Both the position numbers and the translations under genes were made by a program. The notes under the pieces are model-generated. The model had not been told where the DNA came from, made no database searches, and saw nothing but the letters and a program-made list of their open reading frames with translations. Shown piece by piece: positions 10,640 through 22,258 of a DNA stretch of 64,000 bases. How positions within the stretch are numbered: position 1 is the stretch's first letter; each line of letters opens with the position of its first letter. The stretch covers positions 127,002,065 to 127,066,064 of the forward strand of contig NC_079149.1 of the NCBI RefSeq assembly GCF_945859685.1. The letters run 5' to 3'. This DNA is from Eupeodes corollae (taxonomy: Eukaryota > Arthropoda > Insecta > Diptera > Syrphidae).

Positions 10640-11995
10640 CTGTCTTCCTCTACTGCGCTGTCCTGTGGGTGTGACCCAGCCATCTTAGTCGTTAGACTTT
10701 TATCCTTCGGGTTAAGTCTACGTCACTGTACAGCCCGTACAGCTCGTCGTTCCATCTTCTCCTCCACTCCCCTTCGATGCATACGGGACCCAAGGTGCTT
10801 TCATCCGCTTTTGTCATAGTCCATCTTTGATCTCAGCGCTGGTGTTGTTTTCTGCGTTTACAGCGGAGCCTAGGTAGACGAAGTCCTTGACTACCTCAAA
10901 GTTACGTCTGTCGATGGTGACGTTTTGACCAAGATGTCGGTGTTGTATGTCCTTTCTTGACGACAGCATGTACTTTGTTTTGAAATCGATGAAAAGATCG
11001 TGGGTGTCGATTTAGTGTTCTTGGGTTTTTCCCAGGATCTCCCGTAATGTAAATATTTGATCTACTGTGGACTTTCCAGGTCTAAAACCACTCTGATAGG
11101 GATCTATCATGTTGTTGTCGATGGGCTTTAGACATTCACACATTACGGCAGAGAAGATTTTATAGGCGATGTTAAGTAGACTGATTCTTCTATAGTTGGT
11201 GCAGTTTCGAGGGTCTCCGTTTTTTCGGATCGGGCAAACAATATACTGAGGTTCCATTCATCGGGCATGCTTTCTTCCGACCATATCTTACAAATAAGTT
11301 GGTGCATGCTCCTAACTAACTTATCTCCAGCTGCTTTAAAGAGCTTGGCATTCAAGCCGTCCGCTCTATCGACTTTATTAGACTTCAGCTTAGATATGGG
11401 CATCTTAACTTCGACTGAGTCGGGAGGACGGGATTATTGGCTTTCGTCGTCTATGTTGAATGGATCATCCTGCCTGACAGCGGAATTCGGTTCGTCGTCG
11501 CCATTATACAGTCTGCAGAATTGGTCCTTCCATATCCTCAGCATTGACTGCGGCCTTCGGTTCTAGGTTTATGTACCTGTGAATTTCGTTTCACCTGTTC
11601 ATAAAACTTTCGAACTTAATTCCTGCTTTTAAACCTCTCAACATCTTCGACCACACGCTACTCATGCCCCCTCATTTTCCTTCCGAGAAGTCGGTGTTCC
11701 TCTCGCCTCTTCTGCTCATAGAGCTCATGAGCAGCTCTCGTCCTTTTATGCAGCGCTGCTTTGCGTGCCTGTTGTTTGACTGCATTTGCCTGCCGACATT
11801 CCTCATCAAACCAGGGGTTCCTTGTTGGTGGGTGCTTGAAACCCAGCACATCAGAGGTAGCTTCTCTGATTGCATCTTGTCAATGTTGCCACTGGTTTTC
11901 GATACATTATGTTGGCGGCAGAGAACTTCGAGAGAGGTTACTTGTAACTCGGTCGGAATAGGATTTGGCGATCTCTGGCGATGGCATTTTTAAGT
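10640..11995 (-). pseudogene. RTE-type non-LTR retrotransposon relic (copy 1)
   Basis: Reading from 11995 down, the minus strand gives pieces in ORF order. First is a basic linker with NPWFDEECRQANAVKQQARK and YEQKRREEHRLLGRKMRG, then RFKSRN.VRKFYEQVKR. Reverse-transcriptase blocks follow: NYRRISLLNIAYKIFSAVMC and DPYQSGFRPGKSTVDQIFTL. The end carries a C-terminal segment with TMTKADES and EGEWRRRWNDELYGLYSDVD. The motifs match the RTE clade. The catalytic YADD core is missing because of an internal deletion near 11000, and many frameshifts are present. A second copy lies at 43735-44995. Plus-strand frames here are shadows. Confidence 0.75.
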
Positions 11996-11999
11996 AAGG

Positions 12000-14900
12000 A
12001 AGGAAAATTCAAGAGACAAAATAAGAAGACGAATTTCTTGAGTGAATTAAAGATTGTGTGAAAATTATGTAGAATTGTTCTGATAACTAAAGTTAATTCT
12101 TGATTTCCCCTTTTAAGCTTTCATTATAATTTTAGATTAAGCAAAACCGTTTTTTTTTATATGTTCTAAGGGAAACAGAACCTTTTATAATATCTTCATC
12201 GATTCCTTCAATTAAAAAACTTGCTGCAACCCTCCGATATCTAGCAGAAGGAAGCTATCAAAGATAAATTCACAGAAATAAAAAAGTGTCATTTGAATGC
12301 GTTCAAAAAATGGAACAAACCGAAATAAAGAACATCCATTTGCATGTTCGAAAATCCAATTCACAATAACGGATTGTTGAACACCCAAATTCACTTTCGG
12401 AAAATGTATTCACAAAAAGTGAAAAACAGAACATGGAGAGAAGTGACGTAATTACTTTAATTTGATAATTTAATGAAGAAGAAAATTCGCCTTCTTTGTA
12501 CAAATGCGTGTTTCTAAATATTCAAAATAGGCCCAGGGGTTTTTCTAACGTGGAATAACATATCTTCAGAATAATATTGGTGACATCATCCGGACCAGCG
12601 GATATATGTATTTAAATAAATAGGTCCAATAAAATCAATTAAAGAACTGGAGGAGCAATGACACTAGTAGGTAGGTAGAATTTAAGACTGCTCTTCAAAG
12701 ATGTTGGATTTCTTTATATTTAAAATTTCTAACTACCTTAAAAATAATGAAATATTTTTTGGCTTGATTTTTGGTCATGTACAAATTTGGTCCTTCGAAT
12801 ATGGGCACTGCTAGTCTTCCTGACTTGTTTAAACTTTTTTTAACTTAGCTCTATTTACATGAAAACTTGTAAGCAGTGCAAATCGAACCATTATCGCTTA
12901 ACCTTGGGTCTGGAATTCTTAACCATTCCAAAAAATCATATTAGTTACTATGTTTGCATCGCAGTCTACGTCACTATCTTGACCGTTTATGACCCGAAAA
13001 CATAAAAAATCTATGCATAACTTTTTTGCGACTCATCAGTGGTTTTTTTCCAAGTAATTTAGTTTCAAAACCATTAAGAACCAACCACGATAACACTAAT
13101 AATCGATTTTCAAACATTGTCGCTGTCTCCAACATTGTCGTGGTAAATGGTTTAACTTTCTGTTTTTATTTTTCGTTCAAAAGGTCGAATTCTCAAACGT
13201 GGGCAGAGGTCCTATCCCACATCTAAATATTTCTGTCCTTTCTTCTTCCTGGTTTCTGCATTTTGGCATATTACATCACAAAACCATCCATAACCCTTCT
13301 TATATCTTTCTTGTTATTCTTAGAAAACATTGAAGGAGTATGAGAGAGAAAGAGTTCTTCTTGTAGGTATAATAATCCTCTGGCTCTTATCCTGATGGTC
13401 CTAATGTTAGCAATGTCAATGTCGAATGACGGTCGGTTGTTTTGGTATAAAAAGAATTGATTTTTGCCACCATAACAACGACATTCCATGACGATATATC
13501 GAATCGGCGCGGTGCGGCGAGGCATTGTCGCCAATATACTATAATGCCAACAAAACAAACCAAAAAAAAATTCCTCGTCTTTAAGTAAAAGTTAGGTTAA
13601 CCCACATCCAGCCATACCACTCAACTCATCTTTAAAAATGTTGGGAATGGAAAAGCATCAATTTCTTAAACGGGTGGTGTTGTCTTCTCTTGGATGTTGT
13701 CGTCTGACACTATGTCATTTGGAAGAAGAATATTGTGAATAATTTTCCAAGGATATTGTTAATGGCTTTTCTTTGCTTTACTTGGTTTATGAGGGCCGGG
13801 CGGTTGGTGGGTGGCAAAAGGGATATAGGTACTAAACAGTCAACCACCATCTTTAATATCCATTCATTCAAAGCAGATTAAAATAAAAACTTCTTTTTTT
13901 TCCTAACAAGTCGATTTCCTCGAAGAAAGAAAAAGCGAAAAAAAAATAAACCAAACAAAGATGATTGGAAAAAAGAAATCAATTGAAATCAAAAAATTAC
14001 TCATCAATCTTAAGAGATTTTAATATTTTTCTAAAGAGATTGTCAAACAAACATCAATGAATATAGATGGATTTTTTTTTCTTTGACAATAGTTACAGAA
14101 TATTGACATCTCGAAGTATCTGTGTATCTTTAAGATAAATAAGTAATAATATATTTTTTGATGACATGCTTCATGGAATTAATTAATTTTTATTCTGTTG
14201 TATTTTATAAAATCTAATAAAAATGATTCAGGGGCTCTTTTTCTCTTCTCTATCTCAATTTCTCGGATTCTACTTCTTGCATCATAAATCGATAGATTAA
14301 CATTGATTGAAACTGGGGATGGCGCCAATTAAATCACAACTCGAATACGCACAGCACAGGATAGAGCTATTGAATGTATTTTTTTATATGCTTTGGGGAG
14401 GGTGGGAGATGGAATTTTATTGCCAATGACGGGATTAAAATGAAATAATTTAACTCGGATTAAGATCGTAAAAAAGCGATTTTTTAATTAGAAATTAATT
14501 CAGGTAATTCCTGCCGTGAGGATGAGAACGAGTATTACGGTTATAGTGGTTTGGTGCTTAGACTGTCAACATTTGTACTTCGTGCATAATTTTAGATAAA
14601 AAACGAAATATATTTCAAACAAAAAATTGTACAATTTGTGTGTATTTTTTTTTGTTTAATTGTTAGTGAGATAAAAGATATCAATTTTGCAAAATTTTTA
14701 TTTATGTACATATGTATATTGCAAAAGGTTGAAAAAGTTATCATTGAAATACTGATTGGAAATTATTTGAATAAAAAATAAAGCTTACTTTACATATTTT
14801 AAAATATGCTTGTGTTGTTTCAGAATTAATAAGCATTGCAGTTTACTGCAATGAAAATAAAAGTATTATTTAAAATGGCTTTTCTTTTCGGGCTGACTAT

Positions 14901-15239
14901 GGGTGGATTGAAATATACCTAATTATAGTAATAGAAGTCATTCATATAAGGCATTTTTATATTTTTTATTTAAATCATACAATATGCTGCCAGGAATTGG
15001 AATATTTCATTTGGAAAATACAATTTAGGAAGACAAAGTACGTTATTCCTGTTAAAAATTAAATATATCTTTATTTTATATAAAAATATTTTTTGTCAGA
15101 AAGTAGACAAATAACAATCGATACATATGTTTTTTTAATGAAAATAAAAATTAATACACCTTTGTTTTTGATGTTCACTATGGCGGATGTGAAATATTTA
15201 TTAAACAAATATTTTTATCAAATCGCAACACCATATTTT
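12000..15239. other. Intergenic, no gene seen
   Basis: Low-complexity, AT-rich sequence. A somewhat less AT-rich stretch at 13330-13560 has a 95-codon minus frame with no recognisable motif and no support as a gene. A small hairpin, ATTGCAG TTTA CTGCAAT, lies near 14838-14855. Nothing else can be named. Confidence 0.5.
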
Positions 15240-17149
15240 TTGCTAAGGGTCTCAATGCAAGAACTACTTTTTGGCTTAGAAAAAATTTAGATGGCATTCC
15301 AGCCGAGTTTTTGAAAAATGCCAGCTCACAATTTTTAGAACACATATTGTTTTTACTTAACCGAGTGTTCAACAACGAAGAAATACCAAAGAATTTCAAA
15401 GTGTCATCCATTTTAGCGATCTATAAAAACGGAGATCCTAATCTCCCCGAAAATTCCAGAGGTATCTTTGTTCTCAATTCATTACGAAAACTGTTTACTC
15501 AGATGCTATATCTTCCACTTGTAACTTAGGTTGAAACAAACAACAAAATAAGTTGTTTCAGGCTGGGTTTCGAGCTAACCTCTCTACAGTTGATTAAATT
15601 TGTACCCCAACTAAAGTCGCTAAACGTTTTTTGGATGATAAAACTAATCTCTATGTTTTTTTTTGTAGATTTTAAAGCTTCCTTTGATACTATAACAGAA
15701 TTATTACTTTTCAAACTATCAGGTGTTGGAGTTACCAACAAATTTTTTTAAGAATATATGAGAAACTTCTTTCAAATACCTATAAAATAGGTAGTTTCTA
15801 ATGGTAGAACCTCTTCTCAGCAACTTAAGACAGAAATGAAGATATAGAAGATAAAACATCAGTTGCGAAATCAGCCATTAACTGCAATTGGTCAAGTGTA
15901 TCAAACCGATGGTAAAATTCAAAGTATTTGATGCAACAAATTAAATTCACTCTGTCATGCTACGAAGTATGTGAAGACTTTGAAGTTATACAGAGATATT
16001 TCTTCAAACGTGTATTTAAGGTCCTTTCAGCCCTACAAAGCAATATGTCAAATCTGGAATACCTCCAATTTTCTTAAAAAACCTTAATTCAAAAGCGGAC
16101 TTTACTGTCAAAGTTTTAATGAGATGTGATAATAATCTTCAAAGAAAGGTACTCACGATTACATTTCAACGTTGTTACACGCCGTTCAAAGATTGGCAGG
16201 AATTGGCTGCTAAATATAGTAAGACATTTAATTTATCCTTGAATAACTTTGGCTCGTGGAAGGATGAATTCTATGACTGCAGCTCAGCAATTAACGATTC
16301 AAATAATATTTCAAAACTCTCTGAACCGTGCTAAAGAGTCCATGTCAAGAACGATATGCAGCAAACTGAATGGTGGAACCTAATTATTTTCGAATAGAAT
16401 TCACAGTTAACGAGATGAGTTTAATATTTAAGACCCGAATTGAAATGCTAGAGCTAAATTACAGACCTCAAAGAGTTGATATAAGTTATAATTGTAATCT
16501 TAGCAAGCATAATCAGATCGAAAACGTTTATCACTCCCTATCAAGATGTCCAATACTCCAAGAAATTCGCCGTTTATACTTTAGGAAAAGCTTTCTTTAT
16601 ACAGAAGCGAGTTACTCAATTCTAAATGGTTAGTGTGGTTAGAGAGTTCTTATCCTGTTTGTTACTGGAGCTATCGCTTACAGAATTCCTTATGTAAATC
16701 TATTTTAGAATCAACCTATCATTTTGTTTTAGCTAAACTAAAAGCTAATCTTTAATTTAATTTCGAATCCTTTAATCTACCATTACTCTTTAATCGATTA
16801 ATTAATCAATCTTTTAAATTTAAATACACCAGATGAAATTGTTTCCTTTTTTTTAAATGTAACTTTTCCAATATATTTATATGAGTTTCTATAAGTTTTA
16901 CTTAGATCTGATTAAAATGAAGTCTTAAACTCTAATGATACTTTGTTAAAATATGTCTTTGTTAAATGGCAAAATTATATTTAATGTTAAAATACTTTAC
17001 ACTTTTTCATTTTCAATTTTCTTGCTGTGTTTTAAATTTATTTAAATGTAAATTTTAATGTTATAATTTTAACCATGCTCGTAAATCTTTTATATTTAAA
17101 CATTTGTACTTAATGTGTTGAAAAAATAAAGATAATAATAAAGAAAACC
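15240..17149 (+). pseudogene. LINE retrotransposon relic with RT and C-terminal domains
   Basis: On the plus strand 15280-15530 reads LDGIPAEFLKNASSQFLEHI, a NRVFNNEEIPKNFKVSSILA block and a NGDPNLPENSRGI block, the start of a non-LTR reverse transcriptase. Near 15655-15750 comes VDFKASFDTI, the block holding the first catalytic Asp, and then KLSGVGVTNKF. The YXDD region is not visible. From about 15840 C-terminal pieces follow, ending with FTVNEMSLIFKTRIEMLELN and a CPIL zinc-finger-like block near 16550. The 3' end has a simple A-rich TAA/GATAATAATAAAG tail at 17121-17149, as LINE ends do. Frameshifts and stops run throughout. It is the same family as 5987-6610. Confidence 0.75.
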
Positions 17150-18299
17150 ATGGTTTTCAAAAATCCCATCAGCCATCGAAAATTCCAGGAGCCCTTTTAA
17201 GACCAACATCATAAACACCTAGAAAAAAATGGGCCTAACTGATTTATGAAAACCACTTTTTCTATCCATAAAAACGACTACTTGACTGAGTATAGTTAAA
17301 CTTAATTATATTTTTAGATTCATCGTTTTTGGCGTTTAATCGATATTTGACAAGGACATTGATTAACGATAGAAATAACTCAATAACATAAATAAATAAT
17401 ACCTATTTTTGCTGTTGTTTAAATTTAAATTTAAATTTAGAATTATTTTGTACTGATACTTTGGCCAAAGCAACTTTTTTTAAAAAGCTACTACATGAAT
17501 TCAATTCTGCTTTAGAGAAAAAATATCACAGTAATGAAAGTGCTGCCCGTTGATTTCCAAAATTGAATTTTGTATGTCAACTAATTTTGCTTAAAAATTA
17601 CCCCTTCCACCTAAAAGCGGGGAATATAGCCCCATCAATCCCTAATTAGTTTTTGCTTCTTTTGCCTCAACCCATCTCTCTGCATTTTTGTTAGTTTAGT
17701 ATTAATTCGTTGATTTTGTGTAAAAAAAATGTTAGCTAATTTTTGATCAACAGTATTCTGAAAATGTATGTAAAACGAGATATTTTTGCGGTTCTTCTAT
17801 TTTTTGAACATCTCACGTTTGGCGCTTATTACTTAAATCTGTAATAAAACAAAACCTTATGGTTAAATTTAATTTTATGGAAAAACCCTTAATTGTAAAT
17901 CTATTTAAGAAAAACCTTCTTTCTTCGACTATATCTCAAAAACCAGCAGAGATTTCGAATTCTAGCAAGATTTGTTAGTAATCTGTAAGTACATCAAAAT
18001 GTACCGAAAAGATTTTTGAATCAATTTTTAAATAAGTCCTACTAAATGAATTAACAATGATTTTGAGCTAACAAATTTTAAGAACACAAAATATTATAAC
18101 ATACTATATAATGCTTCATTAACGAGAACTTCGTTTTTGATATGCGGTAAGTTTTAAGAAAAGTTTAAATGCACAGGTTTCTTGTACAGAAAATTTAAAA
18201 ACTACTAATGCTATAAAAAGGCTGTTTTACGCCTTAAATGTTCAACAGGAAACAGCTTACCAGTCAATGAACGAAAAAGATTGACTTAACCTAAAAAGA
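17150..18299. other. Intergenic, no gene seen
   Basis: AT-rich, with no supported coding sequence, RNA gene or repeat. Confidence 0.5.
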
Positions 18300-18374
18300 A
18301 AATCCAACTGTTTTGAAATTTGGCACACTTACTAAGGATGTTTGGTGATGACCCAAAAAAAGTCCTCAAGAATC

Positions 18375-18620
18375 CGACTTGAGCGGCAGTTAAGAGAAAC
18401 ATGGTGTTTGTTTCAGTTTTTCACGTTTATCTCGATAGCTATGTGTCGTATCGAAAAATTTTGTTCCACAAAATTAAAGCTCATTAAATTTTATAAAAAA
18501 AAGCACCTATGATTTTTTTCGGTGTTCTTATAGCTAATAAAATAACTCTAGCGGCAGTGCAGAGAAACATACGGTTTTTCGGGTTTATCTTGAACACTAT
18601 TTGTTGTATCAAAAAATAAT
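18375..18620. repeat. Two diverged tandem copies, about 160 bp apart
   Basis: A block beginning GAGCGGCAGTTAAGAGAAAC near 18378 recurs as TAGCGGCAGTGCAGAGAAAC near 18549. Both copies continue with similar text (GTTTATCTCGATAGCTATGT against GTTTATCTTGAACACTATTT, then GTATCGAAAAAT against GTATCAAAAAAT). This is a diverged direct repeat with a unit near 160-170 bp, next to a transposon-like ORF relic. Confidence 0.6.
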
Positions 18621-18699
18621 CTTGTAATTGGTATGCCCATATTTACTGTGTGAAGAACATGATTCCATCACCTGCATTTGAAGGACATGATAAAACGGC

Positions 18700-19190
18700 C
18701 TTCTGCTTCTGTGTTAACCCAAGATGAAGTTTTTAAAAGAGGTTTTCTTTACTATAAGAAGAACTGACCGATTTTGGACAGGCGTTTGGTCGGACCAGAC
18801 GATTGAACAAACTCTAATGCGTGGAATGAATAGTATGAGTGGCTTGACAACAGTGCATCACTAATAGTGTACTTAGCTAATGGGTTCTAGGGCTGACTGC
18901 TACTCATGAAATTTTCTCATCATTTGAAAAATTCAATGGCGTTCTTTTTTTTACTAGTGAGCAACATGAAGATTTTAGTTAGGCACATAAAATTAGAGAT
19001 AATACAGACTGTCAAATTGGTTCCAAGTCATCCTCCATTTCCAGTTGCAAATGAAATCATGTCAATAGCGAGGGGCATCGTTGGAGATGATAAAGTAACT
19101 TGCTACAATGCTTATTCTCTATAGGATGCAGGCAATGAGCAATATACTGGACCAATGAGTTTCAGAGATAAGAAGAACATACAAATTGAA
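18700..19190 (+). pseudogene. Relic of an unclassified multi-copy (transposon-like) protein
   Basis: Plus-strand frames read RRTDRFWTGVWSDQTIEQTL then MRGMNSMSGLT near 18755-18865. After a break, 18906-19124 gives SNMKILVRHIKLEIIQTVKL followed by SHPPFPVANEIMSIARGIVG and DDKVTCYNAY. I recall the pattern DRFW.G.W.D.TIEQ.LMR...SGGLT followed by SHPPFP.....S.A.G.VGD.KI.C from large, unnamed protein families present in many copies in arthropod genomes. I cannot attach a function. The pieces are in different frames with stops between them, so this copy is dead. Confidence 0.4.
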
Positions 19191-19249
19191 TACTACACTT
19201 TTTTTGTGGAAAATTACAGACATGAAAAAATGCATTCCACATTTTTTTG

Positions 19250-20097
19250 GGAAATTAAATAACTTTTCTTTTCATGTAGACAAAAAATGTTTTCCTCAAA
19301 CTCAAAAAATTAAAGTATTAAAAAAATCTCCTATTGTTTAAATATTTATGCAACAAAGAATAACGTTTTTGAAATGTGGTAAAATGTTGCCAACATATTT
19401 TGCTTAGTTACAAAAAATAAAATCCTTTAAAAAACAATACTAAAACTTGGGAAAAATAGATTTTCGTCTAAAATATTTTTTCAAAAATTGAAAATAATGG
19501 CTTAAAACTAATTTGATTTTATAGAAAATAAATTTTTCCACATTCAGTCAAATTTTTATAAAAATCCAACATTCATTCATTAAAATCGCAAAATTGGTAT
19601 AAATTGATATTCGATTTTCGATATCTTGTCAATTAATAAAGGTATTAACTTCAAAATGATTTCATTCTGCGCTGAATTTAGTTGATAACTTAAGATATTG
19701 TTCTTAGAAAAATATAATCTGCATTTGTTTATACAAGAAATAAAAATGTTCAAAAAAATTTCTACCAAAATTGGTTAAAATTTTGGTTTTGGACTAAAGA
19801 TCTTGTTAGCAAAAACAAATTTTAAAATCAAACTATTTCATCATATGCAAAATATTGTTGTTAATTTTTAGTTAATTTCTTCAAAAAATTCAACTTACAA
19901 CTTTTAAAAAAACACGAAAAGCTACAAAAACAACAATTAACTTATAAGAAATGGTTTTTGACTCAAGTATTATGAGAATATATAAATGTATTGAATTCAA
20001 ATTATTTATCTCACACAAAATATTGTTACGAATATTTTGTTAAAGTTTTAAGCAAGATAAATCGATAGACGGTATGGGAAGTTATCAATGTGGGTCG
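19250..20097. repeat. Dispersed AT-rich repeat element, copy 1
   Basis: The segment has loosely repeated blocks (ACTTGGGAAAAATAGATTTT, TTGGTATAAATTGATATTCG, ATTGGTTAAAATTTTGG) and ends with AAGCAAGATAAATCGATAGA followed by CGGTATGGGAAGTTATCAAT and GTGGGTC at 20050-20097. The same ending and the same kind of internal blocks recur at 25990-26530. A fixed end plus internal degenerate tandem units suggests a short non-autonomous transposon, perhaps of Helentron/DINE type. No transposase is seen. The left boundary is uncertain. Confidence 0.5.
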
Positions 20098-22090
20098 CAT
20101 CCAGCCTCATTTTTAAAATTTAATTCAGCACACCTTTTATTCGCAACATTTTTAAAAACTATTTACTCATAGTTTTCAATTCAATAGAATTATGTTTATT
20201 CAATTAAACTTGCATACAAAGAATTTATATAAAACCATTCATTTCAATCCTTAAAAAAGAAACTCCCAACAATAAAACTCCTCTAACTCAAAATTGCTTC
20301 CAACATTCTAAACTAAATACTGACCTTTTAACATTGAGAACAACTTCTATAAATTTCCATACCCAACAAAAGACCTGCAATTTCTTTTCCTTCGATGCAA
20401 TCTTTAAAGTTGCAATAAAAACTTATTTCTTTGTTGAACTAAATACAAAAAATAACAATAAAATTAAATTTATTATTGTTTTCTTTTAATCCTGCAAACA
20501 TTATCGCGTGAACTCTAAAAGAACATTTGTTTTAATTTATCCGTAATGAAAAAAATACAAAAATCCAACTGCATTGCAAGAAATTGTCGCAGGACCAAAT
20601 TGATATAAGAGAGATATAAAGAGCTAAGTTTAAAACTTGTGCGTGGAACAAAAAGAAAAAAAACAAGGAAAATAAATACAAAAAGATATTTAAAAAAAAA
20701 GTTTAAAGTTCCTTTTAAAAGTTTCGTCAGTGTAAATGCCAACAAATAACAAGATAAACTTTTCTTTTTGAAAATGAAGATATAAGAAGAATGAATGAAT
20801 GCCTTCCTTTAATGCAAAAGATATAAAATTTCAAGGATAATGAAAGGATTTTTCTTTTTACTTACTTTTTTCCGACACATTACTTGGATACTTTTTGTCA
20901 GTTTGAAAATGCAAACAAAAATAAAGAATTCTCTCCATTTTAACATAGTTTTTGATTCAAGTCCAAGAAATTCTTGCGTTTCTATTCAATTTGAATCAAT
21001 TACAACGACAGTCATTCTAATTAATTAATTTGCTTACAATTCTGTTGCTAACTTTTCTCGTTAAAATCCGCCCGTTCTCATTTGATGTTAATCGAATTCA
21101 AATGGATTCAGTTTGTTAAATTCTAGGAATTTCAGAAATTATTCTTTGATTTCTTCCATCGTAAATTCAAGCCCCAAACCCCATTCTCCATCGCTTTATA
21201 GCCGCATCGCCATTAAGACTGTAGTTTGACTTTGATAAACTATAAAAATAACGATAAGCGACATTACATAACATCCCATCAATATTATAAAACAAAGAAC
21301 AAAACTTTCGAGGTCAACTTTACTAATCCCCAAATGGTTCCGAACAATCGGTGCTCTTTCATTCACAAGAACAGCAACCATTACCACCGTCAATGGATTC
21401 GAGACAAAAGTCAAACTACTCATCTTTCTTTTTGGCCCACTATATCTACCATCATCCAAGTTCTTAACAACTTTTATATTCAAAAGGACCAGAAAAGGTC
21501 AAAAATATATAACGTCATTTCTGGCGAAGTCGGCGGCCGTGGAAAGGATCTTTGTGATGTCGTCATCATTTTGATACATAAAATAAATGATTCATACCCA
21601 AAAACTAGCGAAACAGAAATAGATACAAATATTAAAACTACATACGAAAACTAAAGCCATTGTTCAAAATGTCCTGATTATTCAGCCAACCGACGACGCA
21701 CGGACCAAGGAACAACTATCTTTCGCCTACACACACATCACTTGAAATTATTTTTGTTTCAAGGGAATAGAAAGGGGGGTGGTGGTAGATTTTTTCGTCA
21801 ATGACAGAATGAAAAAAACACACAAAAAGGACCTCCAAAAAGGACATGAGTAGCACAATAATAACAAAACGTAGGTACACATATAGTAAAATATCAAGCA
21901 CTACCATTGCCATCAGAAGCAGCAGCAGCATCGCCTTGAGCCGAGGAACCGAGTCCTGCCATGCGCATGTCCCTATTTCACATTACAAAACAAAAAAGGG
22001 TCTTCCTTTTCTATCTTCAGGGGCTTATGCCGAGAATCGAGATTTCAGCACGAAGGAATTTTCACTTTCATCACTCAGCCATACAGAACG
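20098..22090. other. Region upstream of Proc, no gene seen
   Basis: Two long overlapping frames on opposite strands (21226-21654 plus, 21196-21483 minus) have no recognisable domain or codon pattern, so I treat both as chance. The 400 bp before 22090 is less AT-rich than its surroundings and lies just upstream of the proposed Proc promoter, so it may hold regulatory sequence. Confidence 0.4.
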
Positions 22091-22096
22091 AAAGTG

Positions 22097-22104
22097 TATA
22101 AATA
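22097..22104 (+). promoter_or_regulatory. TATA box, probable Proc promoter
   Basis: TATAAATA at 22097-22104 is followed by an initiator-like TCAGT at 22133-22137. The spacing of 38 bp is slightly longer than the usual 30. About 120 bp further on is a strong splice donor, GTAAGT, at 22259. This arrangement fits the promoter and first non-coding exon of the gene whose next exon begins near 27686. The link to Proc is an inference. Confidence 0.5.
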
Positions 22105-22134
22105 CCAAAGCGCCTCAGGATATCGAATTAGATC

Positions 22135-22258
22135 AGTAGTGCGAATTTCAGTGCCAAAATCTCCTTTCTAAGCAAAGGACCTAACATTTTATAAATATCA
22201 TTGGATTAACTTTGGCCGACGCCGCTTCCTCCAAGAAATTAACAATATTTGAAGAAGA
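22135..22258 (+). other. Proc: Probable 5' non-coding exon of Proc
   Basis: This runs from the initiator-like TCAGT to the donor AAGA|GTAAGT at 22259. It has no conserved-looking frame. It would splice to the acceptor TTTTCAG at 27680-27685, preceded by a good pyrimidine tract, giving a 5.4-kb first intron. Insect neuropeptide genes often have such a leader exon. Transcript evidence would settle it. Confidence 0.4.

Noticed and set aside
11267..11993. Plus-strand frames of about 100 codons
   Set aside because: They are shadows of the RTE relic on the minus strand, whose reading makes sense as reverse transcriptase.
21226..21654. A 142-codon plus-strand frame upstream of Proc
   Set aside because: No domain, signal peptide or recognisable motif; a long frame overlaps it on the other strand. 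Low-complexity codon use suggests chance.
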